In this document: in pieces, positions 1 through 7,411 of the stretch
Layout: each line of letters opens with the position of its first letter
Position numbering within the stretch: position 1 is the first letter of the stretch
Source of the DNA: Cytophagales bacterium
Lineage (GTDB): Bacteria; Bacteroidota; Bacteroidia; Cytophagales; UBA9547
DNA: 18,794 nucleotides
Assembly: GCA_025360395.1 (NCBI GenBank)
Contig: JANYCH010000110.1
Location: forward strand, 1 to 18,794
Direction of reading: 5' to 3'
Program-made: the position numbers and the translations under genes
The notes under the pieces: model-generated
Seen by the model: only the letters and a program-made list of their open reading frames with translations
Told to the model about the DNA's origin: nothing
The model's database searches: none

Positions 1-903
1 GTATCTGAAGGGATTGGTTATGGCATGCTGGCCTCTGCTTACATGAAAGATAAACCACTTTTTGATGATTTGTATGCATACTACAATTCATTTCTTGACC
101 CACAAGGATTCATGCATTGGAAAATAGACGAAACTGGCAAACGTGCCGGCGACAACGCTGCTACGGATGCTGACGAAGATGTTGCTTTTGCTTTGGTTGT
201 GGCAAATAAAAACTTTGGTGACAAAAAATACATGGATGATGCTAAAATGCTTATCAACAACATGATGAAATACATGATTGAGCCTGTAACCTTCGTAGTG
301 AAACCTGGCGATGCATGGGGCGGAACCAACACGACAAACATTTCTTATTATGCAACGGGTTACTACAGGTTCTTCGCCCAGGTTTCGGGGGATAAAAACT
401 GGTTAAAAGTAGCTGATAAATGTTATGAGATCATCAGCAAATCGATGAACAAAACAACTGGCCTGGTTCCTGACTGGAACAAAGCAGATGGATCAATTCC
501 TGCGGATGGCGTTACTGATTGGGCGAGAGAAAAAGGCGTTGCATATTTATATGATGCTGCCCGCACACCCTGGAGAATTGCTTTTGATTATTTGTGGTAT
601 GGAAAACCAGAAGCAAAAAATTATTGCACTTTGGTTTCAGGTTTCGAAAAGAAAATAGGTATTGAAAACATCAAAGACGGTTATTTCCTTGATGGGAAGC
701 CCGTTGGCGCTAACCATACGAGTACTTTTGTTGGAACTTTTGGAGTTGGATTAATGGCAACAGATGCTAGCTTCCAAGGAGAACTTGACAAAGCATATGC
801 CGATAATATCAAAACTTTCAACGATGTGTATTTCAACGATATGCTGCGTTTATTAACCCTGATGGGACAAACAGGCATGTTTGTCTTGCCAGAAGTGAAA
901 TAA
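1..903 (+). CDS. Glycoside hydrolase family 8 enzyme, C-terminal part (5' end outside window)
   Basis: The reading frame is open from base 1, so the start lies outside the window; 300 residues are visible. It begins in the GH8 signature VSEGIGYGML, whose Glu (visible residue 3) is the family's general acid. ATDADEDVAFALVVA (visible 54-68) matches the GH8 pattern A-[ST]-D-[AG]-D. YDAARTPWR (visible 184-192) supplies the Asp that is the general base in CelA-type GH8 enzymes. GH8 includes endoglucanases, xylanases, chitosanases and lichenases acting on beta-1,4 glycans by inversion; the substrate cannot be chosen from this fragment. The protein stops right after the catalytic domain, with no type IX secretion C-terminal domain or carbohydrate-binding module on this side. 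Any signal peptide or extra module would be at the missing N-terminus. Family assignment is firm. Confidence 0.93.
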   Translation, partial: VSEGIGYGMLASAYMKDKPLFDDLYAYYNSFLDPQGFMHWKIDETGKRAGDNAATDADEDVAFALVVANKNFGDKKYMDDAKMLINNMMKYMIEPVTFVVKPGDAWGGTNTTNISYYATGYYRFFAQVSGDKNWLKVADKCYEIISKSMNKTTGLVPDWNKADGSIPADGVTDWAREKGVAYLYDAARTPWRIAFDYLWYGKPEAKNYCTLVSGFEKKIGIENIKDGYFLDGKPVGANHTSTFVGTFGVGLMATDASFQGELDKAYADNIKTFNDVYFNDMLRLLTLMGQTGMFVLPEVK

Positions 904-912
904 TTTTTAAAC

Positions 913-950
913 ACTCCAGTAACTAAAGGAGGTTACTGGAGTTTATTTTT
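913..950 (+). terminator. Rho-independent terminator of the GH8 gene
   Basis: Ten bases after the GH8 stop codon, ACTCCAGTAAC (913-923) pairs perfectly with GTTACTGGAGT (932-942) across an 8-nt loop. The sequence TTATTTTT follows. The 11-bp stem, position and T-rich tail fit an intrinsic terminator. Confidence 0.88.
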
Positions 951-1108
951 AATCTTTAAAATGGTTAACCTTCTTTGGAATCGACGATTCTATTAGTAGA
1001 ATCCTTTCGAGCCTGTTATTTCAAAACCAACTGAGATTTTCAGATCATAGATGTAAATATTTTTTATGATGGCATTGATTTTTCTTGAATAAGAGAGAAT
1101 TTAAGCAT

Positions 1109-1361
1109 ATGAACATAGAAAAGATTAATAATAATAATAATAATAATACAAGAAAGCCTATTCAGCAGCAGCAGTAGCAACAACCCGCCACTTCTCAAAT
1201 CCAGGATTTAATTGGAGGACAGGAAAGGTAGAGTTGATAAAGAATAAAGGAATAACGACAATGAACCTAATATAGTATTACGTTCTAGTGAAGTAGAAGA
1301 TGCTACTTATCCGCAACAGCCTGAAATAGTAACAAATGATAAGGTTTCTTATGGAGATTAA
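1109..1361 (+). pseudogene. Possible decayed short coding region, Asn/Gln-rich at its start
   Basis: From ATG 1109 the frame reads MNIEKI, seven Asn, TRKPIQQQQ, then an amber stop (1175-1177). It resumes in the same frame as QQPATSQIQDLIGGQER up to another stop at 1229. In a different frame, starting near 1251, the sequence reads NDNEPNIVLRSSEVED and continues through YPQQPEIVTNDKVSYGD to TAA at 1359-1361, shortly before the hairpin at 1384. The protein-like composition of both segments, interrupted by stops and a frame change, suggests a broken gene. I do not recognise the family. Alternatives are chance open frames in AT-rich DNA, or one or two sequencing errors in a short real gene. Confidence 0.33.
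1127..1147 (+). repeat. (AAT)7 trinucleotide microsatellite
   Basis: Seven perfect AAT units, encoding seven Asn in the frame of ATG 1109. A shorter CAG run (1163-1174) follows. Length changes by whole units would not shift the frame. Confidence 0.9.
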
Positions 1362-1383
1362 GCCTTAAATAACTATTCTGAAT

Positions 1384-1412
1384 AACAAAGGCCCGTACTA
1401 GCGGGCTTTGTT
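1384..1412. terminator. Terminator-like hairpin after the decayed short coding region
   Basis: GCCCG (1391-1395) pairs with CGGGC (1402-1406) over a 6-nt loop. With one bulged G (1390), the stem extends through AACAAA (1384-1389) and TTTGTT (1407-1412). It lies 22 bases after the stop at 1359-1361. The A/T flanks would serve either strand, but there is no long uninterrupted T run. Confidence 0.6.
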
Positions 1413-1553
1413 CATTCAAATTGCCTGCTATTCTACAATCTAAGCTTCAGTTTTCAACCTATATCTAGCCAGCACTCTTCTGTAACTAATATTTTTTTAT
1501 TTACTTTTACCCAATACTGTTAAAAGCTTCAAAACGTACTGCTACTGTGTTCT

Positions 1554-3470
1554 ATGTTAAGTATTTTTATTTCTTATCTTATTTTTCTTTTGTTAACCCT
1601 GTTTTTATTATACATCGCAGGAAATTTTTTTCTAAAATTTTTTAGAATATATATTAAAGAAACTTTTACAGCTTTATTCACCAAAACAGTTTTGGGTAGC
1701 GTTTTATTTGTTGTTGCTTCAGCGGTATTTTTTACAAAGGGAGTTACCGTAATGCTGTTCTTATTGCCAGTTCTACTGCTATTTACTTTGAAATATGCAA
1801 ATACTAACCACGATGGACAAACAAATACTTCTTTCTCGAATAGCCAAATTGTTACAATTATTGCAGGGGTCATATTAATATTTTGCTGGCGGTTCGGGCA
1901 TATATACAACCCAGATATGGATATGCCATTACTTCCCCATTGGGATTGGGTTTTTTATGCCAATTGCGTGGATTTTTTGATTTCTTTCGGTAAAGAGAAC
2001 AGTTCCTTAGATTATGTATATGGAAATGAAATGGGCACAAGTCCTTATCATTATTTCCATTTATGGTTTTGTGCAGGATTAAGCCGCTTATTTAATACAA
2101 ATACATTGTTGACGTTGGTTTTAAACGTCTATGCCATAGGAACAATATTAACATGGTTTGGCTTTTGTGCCTTATATGGATTTTATAAACCTCTTAAAAC
2201 TAAGAATATCATCCTGTGTTTTTTGATGGTATTTATATCGGGGCTCGCTTTTGATTATTACACTAGGGTACAATTCATGAAATATATTTATGTATTTGCT
2301 TTCAACACATTAAGCATGCCTAAAACATTTCCTGTGTATATATTTTCTATCGCCGGAATGTTGTTTTTTCTGAGGAAAAAGGAATTTGAAGGCGTCTTGT
2401 GTTTAATATGTGTATTTATCGTTTCAATAGGAACCACCATAGGCATTTTTCCAGCCATTATTACCTGGCAAGGAATAAAATGGATAAAGCACAAGAAATA
2501 TAACTGGAAAATCACAGCAATTTTAATAATATTTACAGTTGGGATTTTCAGTTTTTATCGATTTCTAACCAAATCCACAAACAGCCATGTAAATACAAAT
2601 TTTACTGATATTGTTTATAAACTCGGTGATCCTAATTTTTTCAAAACTGTATTTAATATAATTGCTGGGGCAAACATTCAGTTTTTTCTAATTTTTGTCC
2701 CATACTTTTTGGTATTTTTATTAGTATTTAGAACTATTAAATTAAGGGATGCAATTGAACATTCACTTTTTCAGGTATTTATCCTGTGCTATATTTATTC
2801 ATTGTTAGGTTGGGCTTTTTTTAATTATAAGACAACAACAACTCAGATTTTTTATAAAATTAGTTCGTGTTGGTTCACGATCTTTTCAGTCTGGCTAATA
2901 TTTAAATCTTATATCAGATTAAATAATACAAATCTTAAATCTAATCTCTCTGCTATTATAGCCCTTTTCGTGTTAAACGGGATCTTGTGTTCGGCTTCAC
3001 TTTACAGGATTGATTACCCATATTCCAAAGATTATTTAATGAAAATTAAACGCATCGAAAGCCAACTCTCGACTCGAGGCGCTTTTATCTTAGACAGTAA
3101 AGATTACAAGCATGAATTCAGTTACATTTCAAATCTGACAATTCTAGGTTCTTATTTAGCTTACTCCTCCTCAAGGACCTTTCCATTGTCAATTTCGCCA
3201 TTCAGTTTTCAGGTTTCTCAAGATCCGATCTTAGCAAAGATGCAGGTTGAAGCGCTTAAGAACACACCTTTCTGGATTTTTGTGGAAAAGCAAAATAAAA
3301 ATAAGGAGTTTGTTTCCCTGGTAAGTAGTCAGTTAAAATTTATTGATGAACTAAAAATTAACTATCTCATCTGTACCAAAAATGTTTCTTTGCCATCAAT
3401 GATTTCAGAAAGAGTAAAATTTGAAATAAAAGACACCAATACCGGAGAAAGATTTTTATTACTTAAATAG
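1554..3470 (+). CDS. Polytopic membrane protein, possible GT-C-type glycosyltransferase, otherwise unknown
   Basis: 638 residues, very rich in Phe, Leu and Ile. About a dozen hydrophobic segments fill the first ~490 residues (for example 2-22, 47-61, 64-80, 98-112, 184-210). A more polar tail of ~145 residues follows. After the fourth segment lies a long loop with DMD (121-123), HWDW (129-132) and SPYHYFHLWF (163-172). A DxD-like acidic motif in an early extracytoplasmic loop, many membrane spans and a soluble C-terminal domain are the architecture of GT-C lipid-linked sugar transferases, but I cannot name a family, so this is inference. No gene for surface-polysaccharide synthesis adjoins it. 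ATG 1554 directly precedes the first hydrophobic segment; no ribosome-binding site or promoter box is evident. Both sides are decayed sequence, so it may be part of a transferred or shrinking accessory block. Confidence 0.8.
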   Translation: MLSIFISYLIFLLLTLFLLYIAGNFFLKFFRIYIKETFTALFTKTVLGSVLFVVASAVFFTKGVTVMLFLLPVLLLFTLKYANTNHDGQTNTSFSNSQIVTIIAGVILIFCWRFGHIYNPDMDMPLLPHWDWVFYANCVDFLISFGKENSSLDYVYGNEMGTSPYHYFHLWFCAGLSRLFNTNTLLTLVLNVYAIGTILTWFGFCALYGFYKPLKTKNIILCFLMVFISGLAFDYYTRVQFMKYIYVFAFNTLSMPKTFPVYIFSIAGMLFFLRKKEFEGVLCLICVFIVSIGTTIGIFPAIITWQGIKWIKHKKYNWKITAILIIFTVGIFSFYRFLTKSTNSHVNTNFTDIVYKLGDPNFFKTVFNIIAGANIQFFLIFVPYFLVFLLVFRTIKLRDAIEHSLFQVFILCYIYSLLGWAFFNYKTTTTQIFYKISSCWFTIFSVWLIFKSYIRLNNTNLKSNLSAIIALFVLNGILCSASLYRIDYPYSKDYLMKIKRIESQLSTRGAFILDSKDYKHEFSYISNLTILGSYLAYSSSRTFPLSISPFSFQVSQDPILAKMQVEALKNTPFWIFVEKQNKNKEFVSLVSSQLKFIDELKINYLICTKNVSLPSMISERVKFEIKDTNTGERFLLLK

Positions 3471-3471
3471 T

Positions 3472-3652
3472 TTACATTCCTTTCTGATTCCGGAGCTGCT
3501 TATTTAACCTAATAATTTCTGCTTCAAGGTCTGATAGAACAACTATTTAGTTATCTGAAAGCTTGCTCCCGGTTTATGGCTATATTTTCTTCTCCATTGC
3601 TAAAAGTACTGCTCGAATGTCTAATTAATGTATAAATCAGTTCAACTGCCAT
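3472..3652 (-). pseudogene. Possible multiply frameshifted relic of a small protein, perhaps transposon-associated
   Basis: Three minus-strand frames in succession read like parts of one small protein. From ATG 3652 comes MAVELIYTLIRHSSSTF. A second frame gives QWRRKYSHKPGASFQITK. A third gives IVVLSDLEAEI followed by IRLNKQLRNQKGM, ending in TAA at 3472-3474. The basic WRRKY followed by a leucine-heptad, charged tail recalls the small helix-turn-helix proteins of some transposons. No frame is intact and I cannot assign a family. Chance is a real alternative for so short a stretch. Confidence 0.28.
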
Positions 3653-3703
3653 TAGTTTAACTGCTTTTCGAATTTTAGTTCATATCCAACATTTAGTATA
3701 AAT

Positions 3704-3739
3704 AAAAAAAGCCATGCAAAAGGCAAGGCTCTTTTTTTT
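3704..3739. terminator. Bidirectional intrinsic terminator
   Basis: GCC-A-TGC (3711-3717) pairs with GCA-A-GGC (3723-3729) with one A:A mismatch and a 5-nt loop. An A7 run (3704-3710) precedes the stem and CTTTTTTTT follows it. It can end plus-strand transcripts from the membrane-protein gene, 234 bases upstream, and minus-strand transcripts coming from proS and the relic. Confidence 0.75.
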
Positions 3740-3876
3740 CGATGCTGAACTGTTAATCAATAAGTATTAACACCCGAATATACGCACAAATATTTTAATA
3801 GTTATAATATTCTAAGAAAAAACTTACTTTAAGTAAGAAATCAACACCAATTGCATATTTCTAACAACTTATTCGG

Positions 3877-4346
3877 TTATTCAATTGCATTTTTCCATAG
3901 CTTATAACAAATTGTCCCCAGATTTTTCATGTTAGCTTTCAGTTCTTCTAGCTTAATCAGAGTCTCTAAGGACTTTGATTCTCTGCTGTTAAACATAAAA
4001 ATGGTACTTACTCCATTTTAAATTTCGCTCTTTTGGCTTCGACCAGTTTTGATACGAATTCGAAACCTGTTCCTGAATAATAATTAGACTATTAAGGTTA
4101 TTCACGTCAATTACTGCAGACCCTACTTCCTAAACCTTTTGTGTCGCCTCAAACACACAAAGAAACATCATAGCTCCATCTGGAAAATAATAACTCTGCT
4201 TTACCTTGGGCACTCAGGTTCTTAGTCAGTGCAGCCAAAGAATGAAATTGGTTAACCTGCTTCAAAATGTCTTTTAAATAGCTTAGTATCTGCCATTTGT
4301 GAACCGCTTGTGATGCTAATACCAATAAAAATAAGTCCTTTTTCAT
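3877..4346 (-). pseudogene. Likely decayed gene downstream of proS (three frame segments)
   Basis: On the minus strand, ATG 4346 opens MKKDLFLLVLASQAV (signal-peptide-like) and runs 65 residues to a stop at 4149. Overlapping it in another frame from about 4217 is KVKQSYYFPDGAMMFLCVF then EATQKV, a single TAG, then EVGSAVIDVNNLNSL and further open sequence to TAA at 3989-3991. Immediately after, a third frame reads MFNSRESKSLETLIKLEELK and continues to a stop at 3877-3879, 39 residues in all. Each later frame starts about where the earlier one ends and reads like ordinary protein, so a frameshifted former gene of about 170 residues is plausible. The family is not recognised. The first segment could alternatively be a real 65-residue protein. 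Confidence 0.38.
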
Positions 4347-4361
4347 TTGCTTATCTTTCTC

Positions 4362-4399
4362 ATTATAAATATTTGCCTTTGCTAATACGCAAGGGCAAA
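4362..4399 (-). terminator. Candidate proS terminator hairpin with the stop codon in its loop
   Basis: On the minus strand the last codons of proS form TTTGCC-C-TTGC, a 6-nt loop GTATTA containing most of the TAG stop, then GCAA-A-GGCAAA (4399 down to 4372). Six plus four base pairs flank one mismatch. The tail TATTTATAAT is only moderately T-rich, so termination here is uncertain. Confidence 0.38.
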
Positions 4400-5851
4400 C
4401 AGAACTCTTTGCTTGGAAGGCTTTCCGGAATAAATACAATTCCCGTCCTCCATCAAAGAATCCAATGGAATGCACCGGATAGTTGCTTTTGTCTCAGCCT
4501 TTATTTTTTCTTCAGTTTCCGTTGTCCCATCCCAATGGGCTAAAGCGAATCCGCCCTTTTTTTCAACCACGTCTTTAAATTCAGCCATTGAATTCACTTT
4601 ATAGGTGCTTTCATCTCTGAACTTCAATGCCTTATTGTATATATTCTGTTGAATCTCTTCCAGTAAGCTTGGTATTATCAGCGACAATTGTGAACTGTCA
4701 ACAGTAGATTTCTCCCTGGTATCTCTTCTGGCCAATTCAACTGTTCCGTTTTGCATATCTCTAGGTCCAATGGCAATACGAACAGGAATTCCTCTTAATT
4801 CATAATCGGCAAATTTATAACCAGGTGTATACTTATCATCGTTATCATATTTAACTGTAATTCCCTTGGACCTTAATTCCTTCACCCAAATCAGTGCTTT
4901 CTCATCAATTGCATCCAATTCTTCCTGCTTCTTATAAATTGGGACTATTACCACCTGGATAGGTGCCAGTTTGGGTGGCAAAACCAAGCCCTGATCATCC
5001 GAATGCGCCATAATCAATGCTCCCATCAACCTGGTACTTACACCCCATGAAGTTCCCCAAACATATTCAAGGCCACCTTCCTTTTTTGCATATTTTACCT
5101 CAAAAGCTTTCGCAAAATTCTGACCTAAAAAGTGGGAAGTTCCTGCCTGCAAGGCTTTTCCATCCTGCATTAAAGCTTCAATACAGTAAGTTTCCTCTGC
5201 TCCGGCAAAACGTTCATTTGCGGTCTTAATTCCTTTAATAACAGGAATTGCAAGAATGTTTTCTGCAAAATCCGCGTAAACCTCCAGCATTTGTTCCGTT
5301 TCTGCGATGGCTTCCTGCTTAGTAGCATGAGCAGTATGTCCTTCCTGCCAAAGAAATTCAGTCGTGCGGAGAAATAGCCTTGTTCTCATTTCCCACCGTA
5401 CCACATTGGCCCATTGGTTTACAAGCAATGGCAGGTCACGGTAAGATTGTATCCAATTTTTGTAAGTACTCCAAATAACAGTTTCGGAGGTTGGACGTAC
5501 AATCAGCTCCTCTTCCAATTTTGCTGAGGGATCAACCACAACACCAGAACCATCTTCAGCATTTTTTAAACGGTAATGGGTTACAACGGCACATTCTTTA
5601 GCAAAGCCTTCAACATGTTGGGCCTCTTTACTTAGAAATGATTTGGGAATAAACAGCGGAAAATATGCATTTACATGGCCTGTCTCTTTAAATCTGCGGT
5701 CCAGGTCTGCTTGCATTTTTTCCCAGATGGAATAACCATAAGGTTTTATTACCATACAGCCTCTCACTGAGGAATTCTCAGCAAGATCAGCTTGTTTAAC
5801 TAATTCATTGTACCAGGCAGAATAATCTTCAGAACGTTTAGGAAGGGCCAT
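4382..5851 (-). CDS. proS: Prolyl-tRNA synthetase, archaeal/eukaryotic-like short form
   Basis: 489 residues, the usual length of the short ProRS form, which lacks the editing insertion of the E. coli type. It charges tRNA-Pro in the cytoplasm. Class II motifs are clear: RPTSE (119-123), motif 2 with RWE (152-154) and FLRTTEFLWQEGH (160-172), GTSHFLGQNF (237-246), and motif 3 around TSWGVSTRLMGALIMAHSD (267-285). The anticodon-binding domain follows from about 298, then the characteristic C-terminal domain ending LFALAY. In zinc-binding homologues that last domain has four Cys; here the equivalents read WDGTTETE and GNCIYSGKPS, so at most one ligand remains and the zinc site is probably lost. 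ATG 5851 gives the standard MALPKRSEDY start. It is monocistronic, with its own likely promoter; no gene follows it closely downstream. Confidence 0.98.
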   Translation of the reverse strand: MALPKRSEDYSAWYNELVKQADLAENSSVRGCMVIKPYGYSIWEKMQADLDRRFKETGHVNAYFPLFIPKSFLSKEAQHVEGFAKECAVVTHYRLKNAEDGSGVVVDPSAKLEEELIVRPTSETVIWSTYKNWIQSYRDLPLLVNQWANVVRWEMRTRLFLRTTEFLWQEGHTAHATKQEAIAETEQMLEVYADFAENILAIPVIKGIKTANERFAGAEETYCIEALMQDGKALQAGTSHFLGQNFAKAFEVKYAKKEGGLEYVWGTSWGVSTRLMGALIMAHSDDQGLVLPPKLAPIQVVIVPIYKKQEELDAIDEKALIWVKELRSKGITVKYDNDDKYTPGYKFADYELRGIPVRIAIGPRDMQNGTVELARRDTREKSTVDSSQLSLIIPSLLEEIQQNIYNKALKFRDESTYKVNSMAEFKDVVEKKGGFALAHWDGTTETEEKIKAETKATIRCIPLDSLMEDGNCIYSGKPSKQRVLFALAY

Positions 5852-5858
5852 ATTATAG

Positions 5859-5880
5859 ATTGAGTACTTAGTATTGAGAC
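5859..5880 (-). repeat. CTCAATACT-type leader repeat, copy 1 (proS)
   Basis: Read on the minus strand, 5880 to 5859 holds GTCTCAATACT then AAGTACTCAAT, and ends seven bases before the proS start codon. A closely similar string stands at the same place in front of sucB (12276-12303). Confidence 0.55.
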
Positions 5881-5917
5881 TGCTTCAGACTTAATAAATT
5901 TATTTGCTGACCAGTTA

Positions 5918-5948
5918 CAAAGTAAACAGATGATATGACAATTTGCAA
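5918..5948 (-). promoter_or_regulatory. Candidate proS promoter, Bacteroidota sigma type
   Basis: On the minus strand, TTG (5948-5946), a 20-nt spacer, then TTACTTTG (5925-5918), one base off the -7 consensus TAnnTTTG. The spacing fits the -33/-7 arrangement known for this phylum and would start transcription near 5911, giving a leader of about 60 nt. Confidence 0.4.
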
Positions 5949-5983
5949 TCAGTGATTATACGAATTGCAACTTTGCAAAATAT

Positions 5984-6014
5984 AAACAAAAAAGGCTTCC
6001 GTTTCGGGAAGCCT
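5984..6014 (-). terminator. Intrinsic terminator of gldJ
   Basis: AGGCTTCC (5993-6000) pairs perfectly with GGAAGCCT (6007-6014) over a 6-nt loop. The A-rich 5984-5992 becomes a T tract on the minus strand. It lies 25 bases after the gldJ stop. Confidence 0.85.
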
Positions 6015-6038
6015 CTTTCAAATGTATCTGATTTAAAA

Positions 6039-7232
6039 CTAGTAGTTTGTACCAGCTTTGATCATGGCGCAACGGAAACCAATTGTTGCTGTACCTGAAT
6101 CTTCTTCTAAATATCTTCTTGTTCCTGGAGACATCCAGTATGCAACATCTTTCCATGATCCACCTTTGTACACACGAACGTGGTCGTCTATAAGAGTTTG
6201 ATAGTTCTTTTTATCATAACCTTCTTTCTGGTCTAAATAACCATCTCTTCTTAAAGGGTTAAGATCATCAATAACTTCAAATGAAGTTGGACGGTAAACA
6301 TCGTATACCCACTCACTAACGTTACCAGCCATGTTGTAAAGGCCATAATCATTTGGAGGATAGTTGTAGATATATTCAGTGATCATTGCACCATCATTCA
6401 ATTTACCAGCTATACCTGCGTAGTCTCCACGACCCCTTTTGAAGTTAGCCAGGAAAAAACCCATCTCTTTTCCATAAGGATTACGAAGAGCGTGGCCATC
6501 CCATGGATAAAGCCTGTTTTGAGATTGGTTTTCATCTAACCATTGATTACCGATAAGAGCGTAAGCAGCATATTCCCACTCAGCTTCAGATGGAAGGCGG
6601 TAGTTAGGAAGAACAACACCAGACTCTAAAGGAATTCTACCACCATCCTGAGGAATTTCAACACCTGCATTTTTAGCAAGGCTGTAATTTACCATGTTAG
6701 TTCTCCAACGGGAATAGTCGTCAGCCTGTTTCCAGCTAATACCCACAACCGGGAAATAACGGAAACCTGGGTATCTTAAATAATGTTCAATATATGGGTC
6801 ATTGTAAGCCAGTTCACTTTTCCAAACCATAGTATCTGGAATAGAAGCCAAAGAACGCTCTTCAGACGAGTCTCTTTTCATGTGGAACATATATTCCAGC
6901 CAGTGAATATTGGCAATTTCAGTTTCATCCATAAAGAAAGATGCTACTGTCACTGTTTTCTCGATATTATCTCTTGTTGTGAGCAAATCCTCTTCAAAAG
7001 AACCCATTACAGAACGGCCTCCTTCAATGTAAACTAGGTTTGGACCATCTGGCTGACCAGAATAAGGCTGAACCTGAAAACCATCATCCTCATTGTATGC
7101 CACACCAGTTGTGGTACTTTGAGAACCTGGTTTATCGCTGGTTGGGTTGCCTCCTTTGCTACAGGAAGTCATGATTGCCGAACCTGAAAGCAGCAGCGTT
7201 GATGCCAGAGCGAGATTAATCAACTTTTTCAT
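6039..7232 (-). CDS. gldJ: GldJ-like gliding motility / type IX secretion lipoprotein (FGE-sulfatase fold)
   Basis: 397 residues. The N-terminus is a lipoprotein signal: hydrophobic 4-20, then MTSC with Cys24 as the likely lipidated residue. From about residue 68 a formylglycine-generating-enzyme-like domain follows: LVYIEGGRSVMGS, VTVASFFMDETEIANIHWLE, FPVVGISWKQADDYSRWRT, NYRLPSEAEWEYAAYA, NMAGNVSEWVYDVY, VYKGGSWKD, and IGFRCAM at the C-terminus. GldJ and GldK share this fold. The segment NIEKTVTVASFFMDETEI, followed by the WLEYMF region and YWMSPGTRRYLEE, looks more like GldJ. In gliding Bacteroidota GldJ is an outer-membrane-associated lipoprotein that stabilises other Gld proteins and is required for gliding and type IX secretion; no sulfatase-activating role is implied. 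No por or other gld gene adjoins it. GldK is the main alternative. Confidence 0.87.
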   Translation of the reverse strand: MKKLINLALASTLLLSGSAIMTSCSKGGNPTSDKPGSQSTTTGVAYNEDDGFQVQPYSGQPDGPNLVYIEGGRSVMGSFEEDLLTTRDNIEKTVTVASFFMDETEIANIHWLEYMFHMKRDSSEERSLASIPDTMVWKSELAYNDPYIEHYLRYPGFRYFPVVGISWKQADDYSRWRTNMVNYSLAKNAGVEIPQDGGRIPLESGVVLPNYRLPSEAEWEYAAYALIGNQWLDENQSQNRLYPWDGHALRNPYGKEMGFFLANFKRGRGDYAGIAGKLNDGAMITEYIYNYPPNDYGLYNMAGNVSEWVYDVYRPTSFEVIDDLNPLRRDGYLDQKEGYDKKNYQTLIDDHVRVYKGGSWKDVAYWMSPGTRRYLEEDSGTATIGFRCAMIKAGTNY

Positions 7233-7390
7233 ACACTTGGGGTAATAAATATGGGTTCAGTATTCCAATTAGCCCGTAAAGTAAATCAATCATATTTTCT
7301 TTTCCAAAATATTATAAAAAATAATATATAAAATTGTACTATAAAAATAATCATGACAGACTTCATTCCTATGTTTACGGGACATGTTGC

Positions 7391-7398
7391 TATCTTTG
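7391..7398 (+). promoter_or_regulatory. TAnnTTTG -7 box ahead of the FAD-dependent dehydrogenase
   Basis: TATCTTTG matches the Bacteroidota -7 consensus exactly and ends 13 bases before ATG 7412. No clear TTG lies at the -33 position. Its place inside the longer frame that opens at 7334 argues that translation starts at 7412. Confidence 0.5.
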
Positions 7399-7411
7399 TT
7401 TCTCAATTTAC

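Larger units (their letters stand above)
951..1553. other. Gene-free stretch between the GH8 gene and the orphan membrane protein
   Basis: No intact gene is visible on either strand. It holds a small perfect hairpin (GATTCTA 986-992 with TAGAATC 997-1003), an (AAT)7 tract, a likely decayed short coding region (1109-1361) and a GC-rich hairpin (1384-1412). I could not find a TAnnTTTG promoter box in front of the gene that starts at 1554. A weak suggestion of broken coding sequence on the minus strand at about 1420-1540 is too faint to annotate. Confidence 0.6.
3471..4381. other. Gene-free stretch with two decayed minus-strand coding relics
   Basis: About 0.9 kb with no intact gene. It contains broken minus-strand coding segments (3472-3652 and 3877-4346), a bidirectional terminator (3704-3739) and a short 7-bp dyad at 3823-3837 (CTTACTT, T, AAGTAAG). 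The rest (about 3740-3870) is AT-rich with no recognisable signal. Confidence 0.6.

Noticed and set aside
1127..1147. (AAT)7 as a phase-variation switch
   Set aside because: Whole-unit changes keep the frame, and no intact gene depends on it.
3823..3837. CTTACTT-T-AAGTAAG as an operator
   Set aside because: A short dyad in very AT-rich DNA with no promoter or gene start nearby.
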